A stretch of 64,000 nt of DNA from Cryptomeria japonica (lineage: Eukaryota; Streptophyta; Pinopsida; Cupressales; Cupressaceae), in assembly GCF_030272615.1 (NCBI RefSeq), contig NC_081411.1, positions 832,612,160-832,676,159 on the forward strand, given 5' to 3'. Shown here piece after piece: positions 10,077 through 21,227 of this stretch (position 1 is the stretch's first letter; the number at the start of each line of letters is the position of its first letter). A model generated the notes under the pieces. The model worked only from the letters and a program-made list of their open reading frames with translations, did no database searches and was not told the DNA's origin. The position numbers and the translations under genes were made by a program.

Positions 10077-10554
10077 CTATGTAAGATTTGGTAATGATGC
10101 ACCATGTCCGGTAAGAGGTAAAGGATCTATAACACTTCTTGAAAATGCAAGATGCAATGATGTTTATTGGGTTGAAGGTTTGAAATACAATTTGTTGAGT
10201 GTAGCACAACTAAACAATACAGGTTATAGAATAGAATTTCAGAAAGGAATTGTCAAAGTTCTTGACAAGTATGGAAAGTTAGCTACTACCGGGACACAAA
10301 CAAAAGGTAACACATTTCACCTTGACTCAACTCAGATCAAGTGTTTGTATGTAAAGATAGATGATACCTGGTTATGGCATAAAAGGCTTTGTCATGTAAA
10401 TTTTGATAATTTGGTCAAAATAAGCAAGAAGCACCGAGTAAGAGGTCTACCGAGTCTTGAAAAACCCAAGAATGCTATGTGTCGAGGATGCCAGATGGGT
10501 AAGATGACAAGATCAAGCTTTAAAAGAAGTCCTACACTTCTAAGGGAATTTTAG

Positions 10555-11520
10555 ATCTTGTGCACACTGATCTTTGTGGTCCTATGAAAGTTCAAAGTTA
10601 TTATGGTGATAAATATTTCATATTATTTGTGGATGATTACTCAAGGATGATGTCAGTTATGTTTTTAAAAGAAAAATCAAAAGCTTTTCAAATGTTTAAA
10701 TGGTACAAGGCAAGAGTTGAAAATGAAACAGGAAGACAACTGAAATGTCTTAAATCAGATAGAGGAGGAGAGTGCACATCTGACGAGTTCAACTTATTCT
10801 GCAATGATCATGGTATAAAAAGACAAGTCTCTGCACCAAGAACTCCACAACAAAATGGGAGCGCTGAGAGAAGAAATAGATCTATTGTGGAACCCTGATG
10901 ATTGAAAAGAAAGTGTCACAAACATTTTGGAGAGAAGCAATAAGCACAACAGTTTACACCCTGAACCGAGTACAACTGAAAAAAGGAACTTTGAAGACAC
11001 CATATGAGATCTGGTATGACAAGAAACCTAATGTAAGTTATTTTAAAATCTTTGGAAGTAGATGCTATGTACACAAAGATGATAGAAACGGCAAGTTTGA
11101 TCAGAAAAGTGAAGAAGGAACATTTCTTGGTTATTCTTCTAGAAATAAAGCATTTAAATGTCTGATCAAATCATCTAAGAAAATAGTAGAAAGTGCAAAT
11201 GTGAAAATTGATGAAGGAAACTCCAAGGAACCAGAAGATTATGAAGGATTTGTCTATGTTCAACCAACAAGTCTTACCGAGAGAACTGCTGAAGAAAATG
11301 AAGAGAATATCCAATTACCGAGTGATGAAGAAGATCATACAAAGCTTGTATTAGCCAAGTATGTTAGAAGACATCATGCAACAAGTCAGATTATAGGAGA
11401 TAAAGATGATCCAGTGATGACAAGAAACAAACTGAGACAAAACACATGTCTGATATCTGAATTTGAACCGAGGATAGTGAAAGAGGCATTTAACAGTGAA
11501 GATTGGATAAATGCTATGAC
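10555..11520 (+). pseudogene. copia integrase (element B)
   Basis: Integrase inserts the cDNA. Catalytic residues are visible: D in HTDLCGP (about 10563), D in LKSDRGGECTSDEF (about 10753) and E in [12 protein letters not shown] (about 10869). The frame of the first half (from 10560) ends in a TGA at 10896-10898, and the second half continues in another frame from 10898 ([20 protein letters not shown]), so one indel lies near 10890. The C-terminal part includes the [13 protein letters not shown] and [14 protein letters not shown] blocks typical of copia integrase. The hydrophilic linker to RT follows. Confidence 0.88.
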
Positions 11521-12960
11521 AGAAGAGATTGATCAAATCAAGAAGAATGATACATGGACATTGGTCCCAAGACTGAAGGACAAAAATGTAATTGGTACAA
11601 AGTGGATTTTCAGAAACAAGCTGAATGAAAAAGGTGAGGTCATTCAAAATAAAGCAAGACTAGTTTGCAAAGGTTATGCCCAAGAAGAAGGAATTGATTA
11701 TGGTGAGACTTTTGCACCTGTGGCAAGACTTGAAGGAGTAAGAACATTGTTTGCATATGCTGCTTACAAGAATTTCAAGGTATATCAAATGGATGTCAAA
11801 TTTGCATTTTTGAATGGTATATTAGAAGAAGAAGTTTTTATTGAACAACCTGAAGGATTTGTTGAAGACAAGAATAAAGATCAGGTATGTAAATTGAACA
11901 AAGCTTTATATGGTCTGAAACAAGCACCTAGAGCATGGTATGAAAGACTACACTCTTATTTAATCAAGATTGGTTTTATAAGAGCAAGTGAAAATAGTAA
12001 CATGTACATGAAGAATGATGAAAATGGAATACTAAGCTCAGCCATATTTGTTGATGATATTATCTTTTGTGGAAATGACTCTTTATGCAAGAACTTTGGA
12101 AATAAAATGAGCAAAGAATTTGAGATGTCATTAATCGGTGAGATAAAGTATTATATAGGTTTACAAATATTGCAAATGAAAGATGATATTTTCATTACTC
12201 AATCTAAGTACATAAAGAAAATCTTGAAGAAATTTGGAATGGAGGATTCAAAACCAGTAAGTACTCCTATGACTACCAACTGTAAACTATCAAAGAATGA
12301 TGAATCTGCATCTATTGATGAGACACTTTACCGATCCATGATTGGAAAGCAACAATATGTTGTTCACAGTAGGCCAAATATAGCACATGCAGTAGGTATA
12401 GTTGCAAGATTCTCTGCAGATCCCAAGGAAACACACATGACATCAATCAAGAGAATTTTCAGATACTTGAAAGGCACTAGAGATTATGGCTTAGTATATC
12501 AGAAAGGAAATGTTTTTGATTTAAAAGTTTATACTGATGTTGATTGGGCAGACAACATTGATGACAGAAAAAGAACAAGTGGAGGAGCTTTCTTTTTAGG
12601 AGAAAGACTAGTGAGTTGGCTTAGCAAGAAACAAGGATGTGTTTCACAGTAAACAGCAGAAGCTGAATATGTTGTTGCAGCATTGAATTGTACCAACATA
12701 GCATGGATCAAACAACTGTTGGAAGGTATAAATGAGAAAGTTACTGAGCCAGTACTATATTTTGTGACAATACTAGTGCCATTAACATTTCAAAGAATCC
12801 TATTACGCACTCTAAGACAAAGCTCATCTCTATCAAATATCATTATCTTAGAGAAGAAGCTCAAGAGAAGAAAGTGGTGTTGGAGTATGTTAGCTCAAAA
12901 GAACAAATAGCATATATCTTTACCAAGCCACTACCAAGGGACACTTTTGAGTATCTCAAA
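11521..12960 (+). pseudogene. copia reverse transcriptase and RNase H (element B)
   Basis: RT motifs: [72 protein letters not shown] and the catalytic FVDDIIF (about 12049). The RNase H begins near 12520 ([20 protein letters not shown]) and contains AEAEY. A TAA at 12650-12652 replaces the codon before TAEAEY, and a frameshift near 12760 follows; the C-terminus (KEQIAYIFTKPLPRDTFEYL) is readable to about 12960. The 584-codon frame 10898-12652 is the longest intact piece of copia pol here. Normal copia 3' end would be followed by UTR and polypurine tract, but here ORF1 sequence follows. Confidence 0.88.
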
Positions 12961-13097
12961 AGTAAGTTACGGGTCCTACCCCTATCTTCCATTCACTGAC
13001 GGAGTTCGGTGAAAGCATCAATTTGATGAATCTATAGAATATTATTTGTGGATTGATGCTGATATACACACTTTATGATGTTTTCTAAAGGTGTGCA

Positions 13098-13811
13098 GGA
13101 AATAAATATAGGGAACAAGAATTGAAGGAACTTACCACTGCTAATGAGTACAAAGAAAAAATCAATGCTAGCTTAGCTAAGTTGGATGAAATACCACAAA
13201 GTCAAAAGACTAAAGGTGATATGGGAAGACTTGGATTCATGAAAGGAGAAATCTATGGATCTGGGAAAAGCAATACTAAACCTCAGAAGAACAAGAGATC
13301 TCTAGCAAGATAACCTAATACTTATAAATTCAATGGTAAATGCTTTGTTTGCAACAAATTTGGTCATATAGCTAGTCAATGCAAAAAAAAAAAATTAGAA
13401 TAATTCATCATTCTTTGGATAATGCTTCAATTGCATTAAATATGGTCATAAGTTAGTTGAATGCAAAAGTATGGTAAATAGGAGAAATATAAGATATTAT
13501 GCTTGTGGAAGATTTGGACATATTGCTAACCAATGCAGATAAAAGGGAAATCAAAGTGATTTCGGGCCTAATCATAGAAACAACATTATTTGCTATGCCT
13601 GCAACAAATCTGATCACATTACTAAATTTTGTAGAAGAAAGAATGTGAAAAAGAATGCTTTGGCAGACAAGAACAAATCTGATGATAAGGGAAAAGTGAA
13701 GGTTGAAGAAATCAGAGAGCAATACAAGAAGAAATGGGTCAAAAAGGGTGATTAAGATGCAGTGAATGGGTTCGCACCTAATTTCGGTGTTGGAACCTCG
13801 TCCAATAACTA
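13098..13811 (+). pseudogene. ORF1 C-terminal fragment of the pol-less family, with zinc knuckles
   Basis: Starts abruptly within the coiled-coil region (ELTTANEYKEKINASLAKLDEI), which matches the middle of ORF1 in D, E and G. Four CCHC knuckles follow: CFVCNKFGHIASQC (about 13339), CFNCIKYGHKLVEC (about 13428), YYACGRFGHIANQC with the first Cys lost (about 13497), and CYACNKSDHITKFC (about 13590). The C-terminus ends ...GTSSNN with TAA at 13809-13811, as in the other ORF1 copies. In-frame stops and A-run indels occur. Function is unknown; nucleic-acid binding is inferred from the knuckles. The missing N-terminal half is not anywhere else in B. Confidence 0.8.
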
Positions 13812-14214
13812 AGGCATTTAACCTTGGGGGAAGCTTTCATGAAAATATTTCAAACCCCCTATATGAGATATATGCCTAATTTCAGCAAGTTACAGAGTTA
13901 TATATGATGCTTGTAAATATTTATAATAAATTTCTGAAAGAATCTAAAGGTCCATAGAAGATATTTGTGAAATGAAGAGTATTCAAAAGTATTAGGGTTA
14001 AGTACATTTGTTGCACTGAAAGGTTAGGTATATGAAGGGTAAAAGGAGAATTAACCATTCATTTCTCACCTTGCATTCAAAGTGAAAGAGTAGAAGAGCA
14101 CAATAAAGGAGAATTCGTAGAGATTCCAAAGTGATATCCAGATTTGGTGTGCGATCTTCCATTCGGTTGAAAGGTATTTAATAGTGAAACCCCTTTTCGG
14201 TTGAAGTTTGAAAT

Positions 14215-15771
14215 TTGAATTATATAAAAAGGAAGCTATCTGAAAATATAGAGAAGAAAATATTCTTTAAGGAGCAATCTATGAAGAAGGAAGCAAAACC
14301 GAAAGTGCCTAAGTCTAAGCCAAGGCAAGTCAGAAGCACAACACCCTCCTCCGTCCCTGCAAAGCCTGTAAGCAAACTTAAATCTTCAATCAAGCCATCC
14401 AATGGTGAAAAGAAGAGGAAGATAATTATATTTGAGAGTGTGAATGAAGAAGAGACTAAATTTGACGAAGCCATGAAGGAAGTGAAGGCCCAAACTCCAA
14501 AAGTTACCAAGATCTCAAAGGAGAAGCCTTCAGGTAGAACAAGATCTGGTTACAAATCTAAGGCATCTGAGTTTGATGAAGCTTTGAAACAAAGAAAAAT
14601 TACTATTGTTCTTCCCATAACATTAGAACAAATTGTTAATTAAGTTATTAAGAATGGTAACTTGAAACCACTATCTAAGTGGTATGACAAGTTTGATGAA
14701 TCCAAAAAGAGAACACTAGAAGAGGCTACTATAGAATACCTAAATGTGTATAGTAAAGTGTTTATCGAAGTAATGACAGTCATAACCAGGAGCTTGTAGG
14801 ACATTTTTGATGCTAGAAGACAAACACCTAATAAGGAAGATGGGAAACTGAAGGAATATGTGTTGGTCAAATTATGTTCAGTCATTACTATAGAGGAGAT
14901 ATATAGATTTCTTAAACTAGAAAAGAACAAATTCAGGAGTAAACACAGGGTAAACAAAATCATGTTAGGAAAGATAGATGAAATTTCCAAGGAGACTGAA
15001 AATATGTTGATAAAAGTTTTGCTAGATAATAAGTATGGAGTAAATGAAGCTAAAGGGAAAGAAAAAATTCATCTAGAAGAACAAGACATAACATCACAAG
15101 TCAATCTAGAAGCCAAATAGATAGTGGATGACACTTCTATTCTAGAAGTCTAGACAATTGAGCATGCAGAGGTCAGTGTACAAGAAGAAGTTGGAGAAGA
15201 GGACACAAGGCAAGCAGAGGAAGGAAATGAAAAGGTTGAGAATCCTTTGGATATTTTAGTTGACCCTCCCATTCCTAAGAAGAATGTAGAAAAGGAAAAA
15301 GTGGAGGTCAATGGTGAAGTCAAGAATGAAGCAAAAGACATTGCAGAGGAAGTAAAAGGAAACAAAGTCATTGATGATCTAGAATTGATTCAAGGTCCAA
15401 TCAACCTCACTTATTTGTCCCCAATTCAAAAGATTCAACTTGAATCCCTTGTACAAGCCAAAGCCAACAAAGATCTTTTGAAGTCCCATACTGAGGATAG
15501 TATGTTTCTAAACATGGCAACCTAAGCTTTTGAAAAGTTGATTCCCTCATTTTAAAAGGATACTTCAGATACTATATCTGGGAAATTAAAGAGCTTGATT
15601 AATTATGTAGAAAAATATTTTGAATCTTTTGAAAGGTTAGCTAAAGAAAAAGTCCAAAATGAATTTAATGCAAAAAGGTTTCAAAATTTGAAAAGGATGA
15701 TTGCCAAAGATAAAGCCACATTAGGAGAATGTGTGAACAGAATGCAAGATGCATTTTACAAAGGTGGGAAT
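14215..15771 (+). pseudogene. ORF2 of the pol-less family (element B copy), C-terminal part
   Basis: Lys/Glu/Ser-rich protein with basic N-terminal half (KAKPKVPKSKPRQVRSTTPS region) followed by the conserved block KLKEYVLVKLC, SKHRVNKIMLGKIDE and ETENML (about 14845-15005), shared with D and E. A TAA lies at 14641-14643 and a TAG at about 14798; other stops fall at 15118 and 15151. The longer N-terminal domain present in E's ORF2 is absent. The end is cut at 15771 by a minus-strand LTR fragment. No enzyme motif is seen; I cannot assign a function. Confidence 0.7.
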
Positions 15772-16165
15772 TGTTAGATAGTTCTGCTAACTAGAGGACA
15801 ACTAAGAGGGTGGGTTGAATCAGTTGTCACCAGATTAAAGAACTTTAAGCATATAAATCCTTATTACTGGAACACATAAAATTAATACTAGAATGCTTAA
15901 ACCAAATACTTGAATCACTGAAAAAGAATTTAAACATAAATATAAATCACAAAATAGTTACCATCCATCCATAACACATGACACCAAGATTTGTATGTGG
16001 AAAACCTGGTAAAGGGAAAAACCATGATTGGAAGCATACCCACAGTCAGATAATACTTCTGCAGCAAGTATGTGATTACAGTATGAGGGGCCTGCACATG
16101 CAGGAAGGCCAACAACCTAGAGCACACTTCTGACTAAGACTAAGTTGATACATAACAGCAGGAAA
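15772..16165 (-). mobile_element. Truncated copia LTR (C/F family) inside element B ORF2
   Basis: Begins TGTTAGATAGTTCTGCTAAC like the U5 end of the C LTR (18876 and 24723) and carries the same GAGGGxGGGTTGAATCAGTTGTC block and double hairpin (15997-16043). Similarity fades near 16140-16165, before the U3 part. No PBS lies next to it and no TSD was found. Confidence 0.7.
15997..16043 (-). promoter_or_regulatory. Double hairpin in truncated LTR
   Basis: Minus-strand reading: second hairpin has ATGG on its 5' arm against CCAC, with CCC and GG inner arms. The first stem is degraded (GTGGG against CCAATC). Same place as in the other LTRs. Confidence 0.45.
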
Positions 16166-16207
16166 TCACTTCATACAGGAAGAAATCATGTTTTAGTTCT
16201 TTACTTT

Positions 16208-16378
16208 TTGGCATTGTTGTCAAAGGGGGAGAAGACTAAAGAAAAGGGGAGAAGACTAATGTATGGGGGAGAAGACTGATGACAAGAGGAGAGAATTTCA
16301 GCATTTTAGAATCTCACAGCAATCTGAATCAATTAGGTCAAATCAATTGGTTTTGCCATCAATGCCAAAGGGGGAGAT
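16208..16378 (+). promoter_or_regulatory. Two polypurine tracts of element B
   Basis: Upstream tract GTCAAAGGGGGAG (about 16219-16232) follows GGCATTGTT; several related GGGGAGAAGAC units lie between. The main tract GCCAAAGGGGGAGAT (16364-16378) abuts the 3' LTR and would prime plus-strand DNA. The paired arrangement recurs in C, D, E, F and I. Confidence 0.75.
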
Positions 16379-17862
16379 TGTTGGCATTTCAATAAGGATA
16401 TTGAGAAGGTTGTTGATGATTATGGATAAAACTGATTAAGGATGTTTACTATCTTAATATTATTATTTTATCATTGATGTCAAGAAATTGATTTTCTAAT
16501 TCAGTATGATGTTGCCATATCTTAAGAAGTATGATTTGATGAGTATAAAGATGTCGGCAAAAGACATAGAAAGAATGTGATGAATAAGGGGAGGAATAAG
16601 TTATTCAATGGGCAACTATTACCGAGTTAGACAATGATGAGATCATGATGTTTAGATTGTTTTGATATCCTACATATGTTATTGATTGCAAGGTTAATAC
16701 TATACTATGTTACCGAGCAAAGAATCTAGTCGGTAAACCCTAAGGAACCTAGTCGGTAAACCCTAAGGTTATCGCTATCGATTAATGAAGGCAGAATGTC
16801 TACCGAGTGAAGTTTAGTATTTATCAAGTAATAACAGAATGCATTGAATGAATATAAGCATTATTTAATGAAGGAAGCTGATGAGCTGGTTATGATTAAA
16901 TGATTGGTATGCCATGCATGAAGTTTGTTAAAGAATCTATGGCAAAGGAAAATCGGCAGGAAGATCTACAGCTCAGATTAAACCGCAATACCCTAGCACA
17001 AGTTCCAAGAAATGTATGCAAGTTCCAAGGCGGGGTAAAACATTTTCAGATCGAAGGATACATTGAACTTGGTCAAGTTTGAAGATCCGATGGCTATGAT
17101 TGATCATGGGATATGTGGTCAAGGAGATTAAGAGGTTGGCAAATTGTTTATAAATAAGGAATTGTTGATAAACAATGTATGCGGGCAAGTGTATGCACAG
17201 TGATGCTACATAGTGATTATCGAGCACAGAATCTTGAAGACCTATTTGAATAATAGAGTATATAGCCCAGTAGATGGACAAGATTAGTTCTATGTCTAGA
17301 TTATATTGAGCAAATAAGAATCTGCTTTAGCATTTTTAGATGTGAAGTTGCAGATAGATTTTTATTACTGTTATTTTGTAAAGTGATAGAAAATCTCTTA
17401 ACCGAGTGGACTTAACAGTCTTATTTGTAAAACCCTCTAGCAAGGTGACATTCTGATTGAGTGTTTGAAATCCTTTAACAAGGTCACTTCTAACAAGGTG
17501 AAGATCCTAACAGATCTTAGGGAAATCCCTTAACTGGGTCACATCTAGCAATGTGTTTGTAATCTTTAACAGGATTTGCTTTTAACCGAGCATAATCTAG
17601 AAGAGTATATTTCCTAGTGGGTCCGAAATCCCACAGTGGTTTTTCCCTATTTGGGTTTCCATGTTAAATCTAGTGTTATGAGTGTTATGATGTTTATATG
17701 CTTTTGAGTTTGCATGTTTAGCAATTTTGGTTATACTACTAAAGTATATGTTATCAAGGTTGAATTTGTTGTTTTTATGGAAGATTAAGTTTGTATGATT
17801 CACCCCCCCTCTCATCTTATTATCTTGGCATCTGTACTTAACATTAAGTATCAGAACTATCA
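16379..17862 (+). repeat. Element B 3' LTR
   Basis: 1484 bp from TGTTGGCATTTC to ...ACTATCA, matching 5610-7097 with scattered substitutions and a few small indels. TATAAATA at 17149-17156. TSD ACCAC follows immediately. Confidence 0.92.
17617..17662 (+). promoter_or_regulatory. Double hairpin in element B 3' LTR
   Basis: GTGGG/CCCAC (17617-17621, 17630-17634), then GTGG/CCAT (17636-17639, 17659-17662; a G-U pair replaces G-C), with inner CCC/GGG. Confidence 0.65.
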
Positions 17863-18128
17863 ACCACCTATTGTTTTCTAATCACTACAACAGTCAAATT
17901 GCCTAACCGGGTAAACTCTAACAAGCTTCATTGTAAAAATCCTTTAACAAGGTGATCCATTAGTTTGGATTCAGAAATCCTCTACTGAGGTTACTCTTAA
18001 AAGGGTACTACCTTTAATAGGGTATAGCTCCTAACAGAGCTTTGGGATCTTTAACAGGATTCGCTCCTACCAGAGCACTTTTGTAGACCTTAACTGGTCA
18101 GTTACCTATTACTGCAGATAGTTAACTT

Positions 18129-18172
18129 GTGAGTCCCATCTCACCATGGTTTTTCCCATTTGGGTTTTCCAT
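18129..18172 (+). promoter_or_regulatory. Double hairpin in solo LTR K
   Basis: GTGAG/CTCAC (18129-18133, 18140-18144), then ATGG/CCAT (18146-18149, 18169-18172) with inner CCC/GGG. Both stems differ from element B by paired changes. Confidence 0.65.
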
Positions 18173-18875
18173 GTATAAACACTTGTGTTATGGTGGATGT
18201 TTTACTTATTGTAGATGCCTTAATATCATTTTGGATTGCATCCATAGTGTTGAGTAAACTTGTTAAGTATATCTATTGGTCAGTGTTTAAAGTAGTATTA
18301 TTTTTGGCGTCACTGATTCACCCACCTCTCAGTGCTTTATAAGTCTATCAAAAACCACATTGGGATTGAGTACCAACAATATTATTATACTATGGCCAGT
18401 AGTAGAACAATATTACAAAAGTAGAATGCACTTTCATTCAAGCTCACTACCTAGAGATCACTGCTCAGTTATAAAATAGGGTTGCAACCCCAGAGGGACC
18501 ACTATCCTAAAAATGAGATCTAACAAAAAATACAATGTCTGAACTAGAATATAGAATCTACAAATGCCAAGAATAAGTTTCGGTTAGGCTCAAAATGATC
18601 CATTGCAACTGATCTGGAAAAGTGCTTTGTTATGCTTTGCTACCAAATACCATATCAACAAAACTAAAGATGCGCACATGAAACTGCGCTCAATCGCTCC
18701 CAAAATGATTTCTCTCACACCTTTTATATGTAAAATTATCATCCAAGTCGATCTTATATATTTGCACCACCAAAATAGATATCCATCAAGTCAGCTTCAC
18801 AAAACTGCAAAATATAAAATGTGTAGTCTCATGTCGGCTCAAACCATCACAAATCCATATATCAGACCTAAAACA

Positions 18876-20094
18876 TTGTTAGATAATTCAAATAACCAGA
18901 AGACAACTGAGAGGGGGGGGTGAATCAAATGTCATAGATTACCAGAACATTTAGCAATTAAAACTTTAATATCGAAACCAAAATAATTAATATCGGAATG
19001 CTTAAAACAAATACCAAAATAGTAGTTAAATCAATTAAGAATAAACAATAATTAGAGAAAAAATACCATCCATATGACACCAAGATTTATACGTGCACAA
19101 CCCAATAATGGGAAAAACCATGATAGGAAGCCTACCCATGGTCAGATAATACTTCTGCAGTAAGTATATCAATTACAATTGAGGGGCCTGCACTTGCAGG
19201 AATGCCAACAACCTAGAGCACACTACTCATTACAAAAGGATTCTCACTAACTACATAGAAATCCAAACTATAATCCAGAAGAATGAATGAACTAAAAGAT
19301 AGCATCTCCTATGCTTAAGTACAGTTCTGATTAAGCTCAATACAAGAGGACTAAATCCTCTTACATAAACCCAACTCAATCTCCAATGATAGACCAAATC
19401 CTCTGCATGAATGATATTACAGTATTCACACATTACATATCCATTTCACGTTCCCTTGACCATAACCATGATGATCTACAATGAGATATTACATCATATA
19501 TATACAAACCCTCAACCATAAACAATCAGGTCGGCCACCAGACAATGAACCAATTACATAATTACAAAACATGTCGGCCTTAGACCAAACAAACAAGATC
19601 TAACAGATAAGACATCCCAAAAACATATTGAGAGGTCCAATCCACACGTTACATTAAGTCGATCCATAACTTGGATCAATTGGGACCCAATATAGGTCCA
19701 CACGCTAAAGCAATGATCTGCACCCACCAATTCTTGAACATGATCACCATCAACATCTTGAACCCATACCAAAAGCTGCACCAACACCACTTATGCATAT
19801 CATCAAAGCTCTATCAGTGAAATCCTCGCCGAAACAACAAACCAAGCTTCCAAGCAAGCATGATAGCATCTGATCACCAGACCAAAACTAGCTGACTGAA
19901 TATGAACATGAGTATCATGAATAAGCCATTTCCATAATCAAACCATATCAGATCATGCCAGATCCAAAACAACTAGAAACCACTCAACCTACCAGGACTA
20001 GAAGGGTGGTGGTAAAGCATCCAAAACAACTAGTGTTGACATCAATGACAAAACATTAATGCAAAACATAATAAATTCCTCCAAATGGCCAACA
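18876..20094 (-). repeat. Element C 3' LTR
   Basis: 1219 bp; plus-strand view starts TGTTAGATAATTC and ends ATGGCCAACA, matching 24723-25949. A TATA-like TATATATATG lies on the minus strand near 19494. The polypurine tract abuts at 20095. Confidence 0.9.
19091..19140 (-). promoter_or_regulatory. Double hairpin in element C 3' LTR (decayed)
   Basis: Inner CCC/GGG pair of the second hairpin is kept (CCCATTATTGGG on the minus strand); the outer arm and first stem have mismatches. Confidence 0.45.
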
Positions 20095-20458
20095 ATCTCC
20101 CCCTTTGGCATTGATGGCAACACTAGATGTGAAAAACATCTAAGTACCAAGAAATACCAAACAAGTCTCCCCCAATGGAAGACAACCAACAATCTCCCAC
20201 ATAAAGATATAGCAATGAAGTTCTGAAACAAAGACCAAACTCCCCCTAATGTATACAACTCCCTTTTTTCTTTTTCATATCAATATCTCTCCCCCTTTGA
20301 CATCAATGCCAAAAATCTGACAAAAATATCAAAGCAAAAACATAAACCACTAAAACACAAAGCTGACTACTCCCCCTAAGTAGAAGCATCCCCACATCAG
20401 TTCCACAATGAATAATATCTCTAATAATCCATACCAAATTGATGCAAAAAATCATCAA
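20095..20458 (-). promoter_or_regulatory. Element C 3' UTR with two polypurine tracts
   Basis: Minus-strand AAAGGGGGAGAT at 20095-20107 abuts the 3' LTR; a second tract GTCAAAGGGGGAGAG lies at about 20286-20303, preceded by GGCATTGAT. Further CUCCCC-like tracts near 20220 and 20372. No gene lies between these and the pol stop. Confidence 0.75.
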
Positions 20459-21117
20459 TCAATTCTCTATCGAAGGGGCAGAAACCCCTAAAGTGTCTCT
20501 CAAGTACTCAAATGGTTCTTTAGGTAAAGGTTTAGTGAAAATATCTACAATCTGCTCTTTAGTGTTCACATAAACCAATCTGACTTCATTTTCTTCCACC
20601 TTCTTCAAAATGTTATACTTGATAGATATGTTCTTTGTCTTAGAATGAAATACCAAATTCTTTGATATGTCAATAGAAGCAGAGTTATCACAGTGAATAA
20701 CTACTAGTCTAGTGCAATGCACTTTGATATCCTTCAACATTTGCTTCATCCATAGAACCTATGTATAGTTAGTAGCAGCAACAACATACTCAACTTCAAT
20801 AGTAGATAAAGAAGTACATGATTGTTTCTTGTTTATCCATGAAATAACTTCTTTCTAAGAAAGAAAGCTCCACCATAAGTACTTTTCCAATCATCAACAT
20901 CTCCAGCCCAATTAGCATTTGTATATGCACATAAAGTAAAGTCATCATCCTTACGGTACCACAAACCATATTCAGATGAACCTTGCAAGTATCTAAAAAT
21001 CCTTTTCACTGCACTCTCATGATTTTCTCTAGGATCACTCTGAAATATAGATACAATACAAACATCATTCATAATATCAGGCCTAGTCTGAGTCAAATAA
21101 AGCAGACCTCCAATCAT
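20459..21117 (-). pseudogene. copia RNase H (element C)
   Basis: The N-terminal part at 20833-21117 reads MIGGLLYLTQTRPDIM and YTNANWAGDVDDWKSTYGGAFFL, the usual end of RT and start of RNase H; the Asp in YTDADW is replaced by Asn (YTNANW). The C-terminal part at 20459-20749 reads HCDNSASIDISKN and KEQIVDIFTKPLPKEPFEYL in another frame, so an indel near 20800 separates them. Would degrade RNA in the RNA/DNA hybrid if intact. The stop is followed by the copia 3' UTR, unlike in element B. Confidence 0.87.
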
Positions 21118-21227
21118 ATATTTGTATCTTGTAGGATTTACCAGTGCAAAAACATCCTTCCTTTTAAATTTCTAACTTGTAACCATAGGAGTACTTACTA
21201 GTTTAGAATCTCCCATACCAAATTTCT

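Larger units (their letters stand above)
8224..10554 (+). pseudogene. copia protease and pre-integrase domain, split by an inserted LTR
   Basis: The aspartic protease cleaves the polyprotein. The active site DSG is in WIIDSGCPHHMTGD (about 8302-8343). The gene is interrupted after codon GGY at 8386 by a 1690-bp insertion and resumes at 10077 with YVRFGNDAPC. Insert plus TSD total 1695 bp, divisible by three. Next comes the GAG-pre-integrase zinc region WLWHKRLCHVNF...CRGCQMGK (about 10369-10505) with its His and Cys ligands. A one-base indel near 10525 moves the frame so that it closes at 10552-10554. Same frame as gag upstream, and integrase follows in the next frame. Confidence 0.87.
5582..17862 (+). 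mobile_element. Element B: chimeric Ty1/copia retrotransposon, 12.3 kb
   Basis: Flanked by TSD ACCAC (5577-5581 and 17863-17867), both inside LTR K; removing B restores K's alignment with the H LTR. Order: 5' LTR, PBS, gag, protease, integrase, reverse transcriptase, RNase H, then a fragment of ORF1 and ORF2 of the pol-less family, polypurine tract, 3' LTR. Two further insertions lie inside: a 1690-bp LTR in the protease (8387-10076) and a minus-strand copia LTR fragment in ORF2 (15772 to about 16165). All genes carry stops or frameshifts. Confidence 0.9.
4942..18350 (+). mobile_element. Solo LTR K (same family as elements H and I), split by element B
   Basis: K consists of 4942-5581 plus 17868-18350, about 1.12 kb, against 1.10 kb for the H LTR. 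Its start matches the H LTR start (GATGATGATTG motif) and its end (AAGTCTATCA) matches the H LTR end AAGTCCATCA. TSD AAAAC is present on both sides (4937-4941 and 18351-18355) and D's LTR continues across it. A TATA-like TTATATAATG lies near 5405. No internal region is present, so it is a solo LTR formed by LTR-LTR recombination. Confidence 0.88.

Noticed and set aside
18160-18342. Hydrophobic ~60-codon frame in K, H (61881) and I (59021, minus)
   Set aside because: Present in U5 of one LTR family; amino-acid differences are common and nucleotide conservation is general, so coding is not supported.
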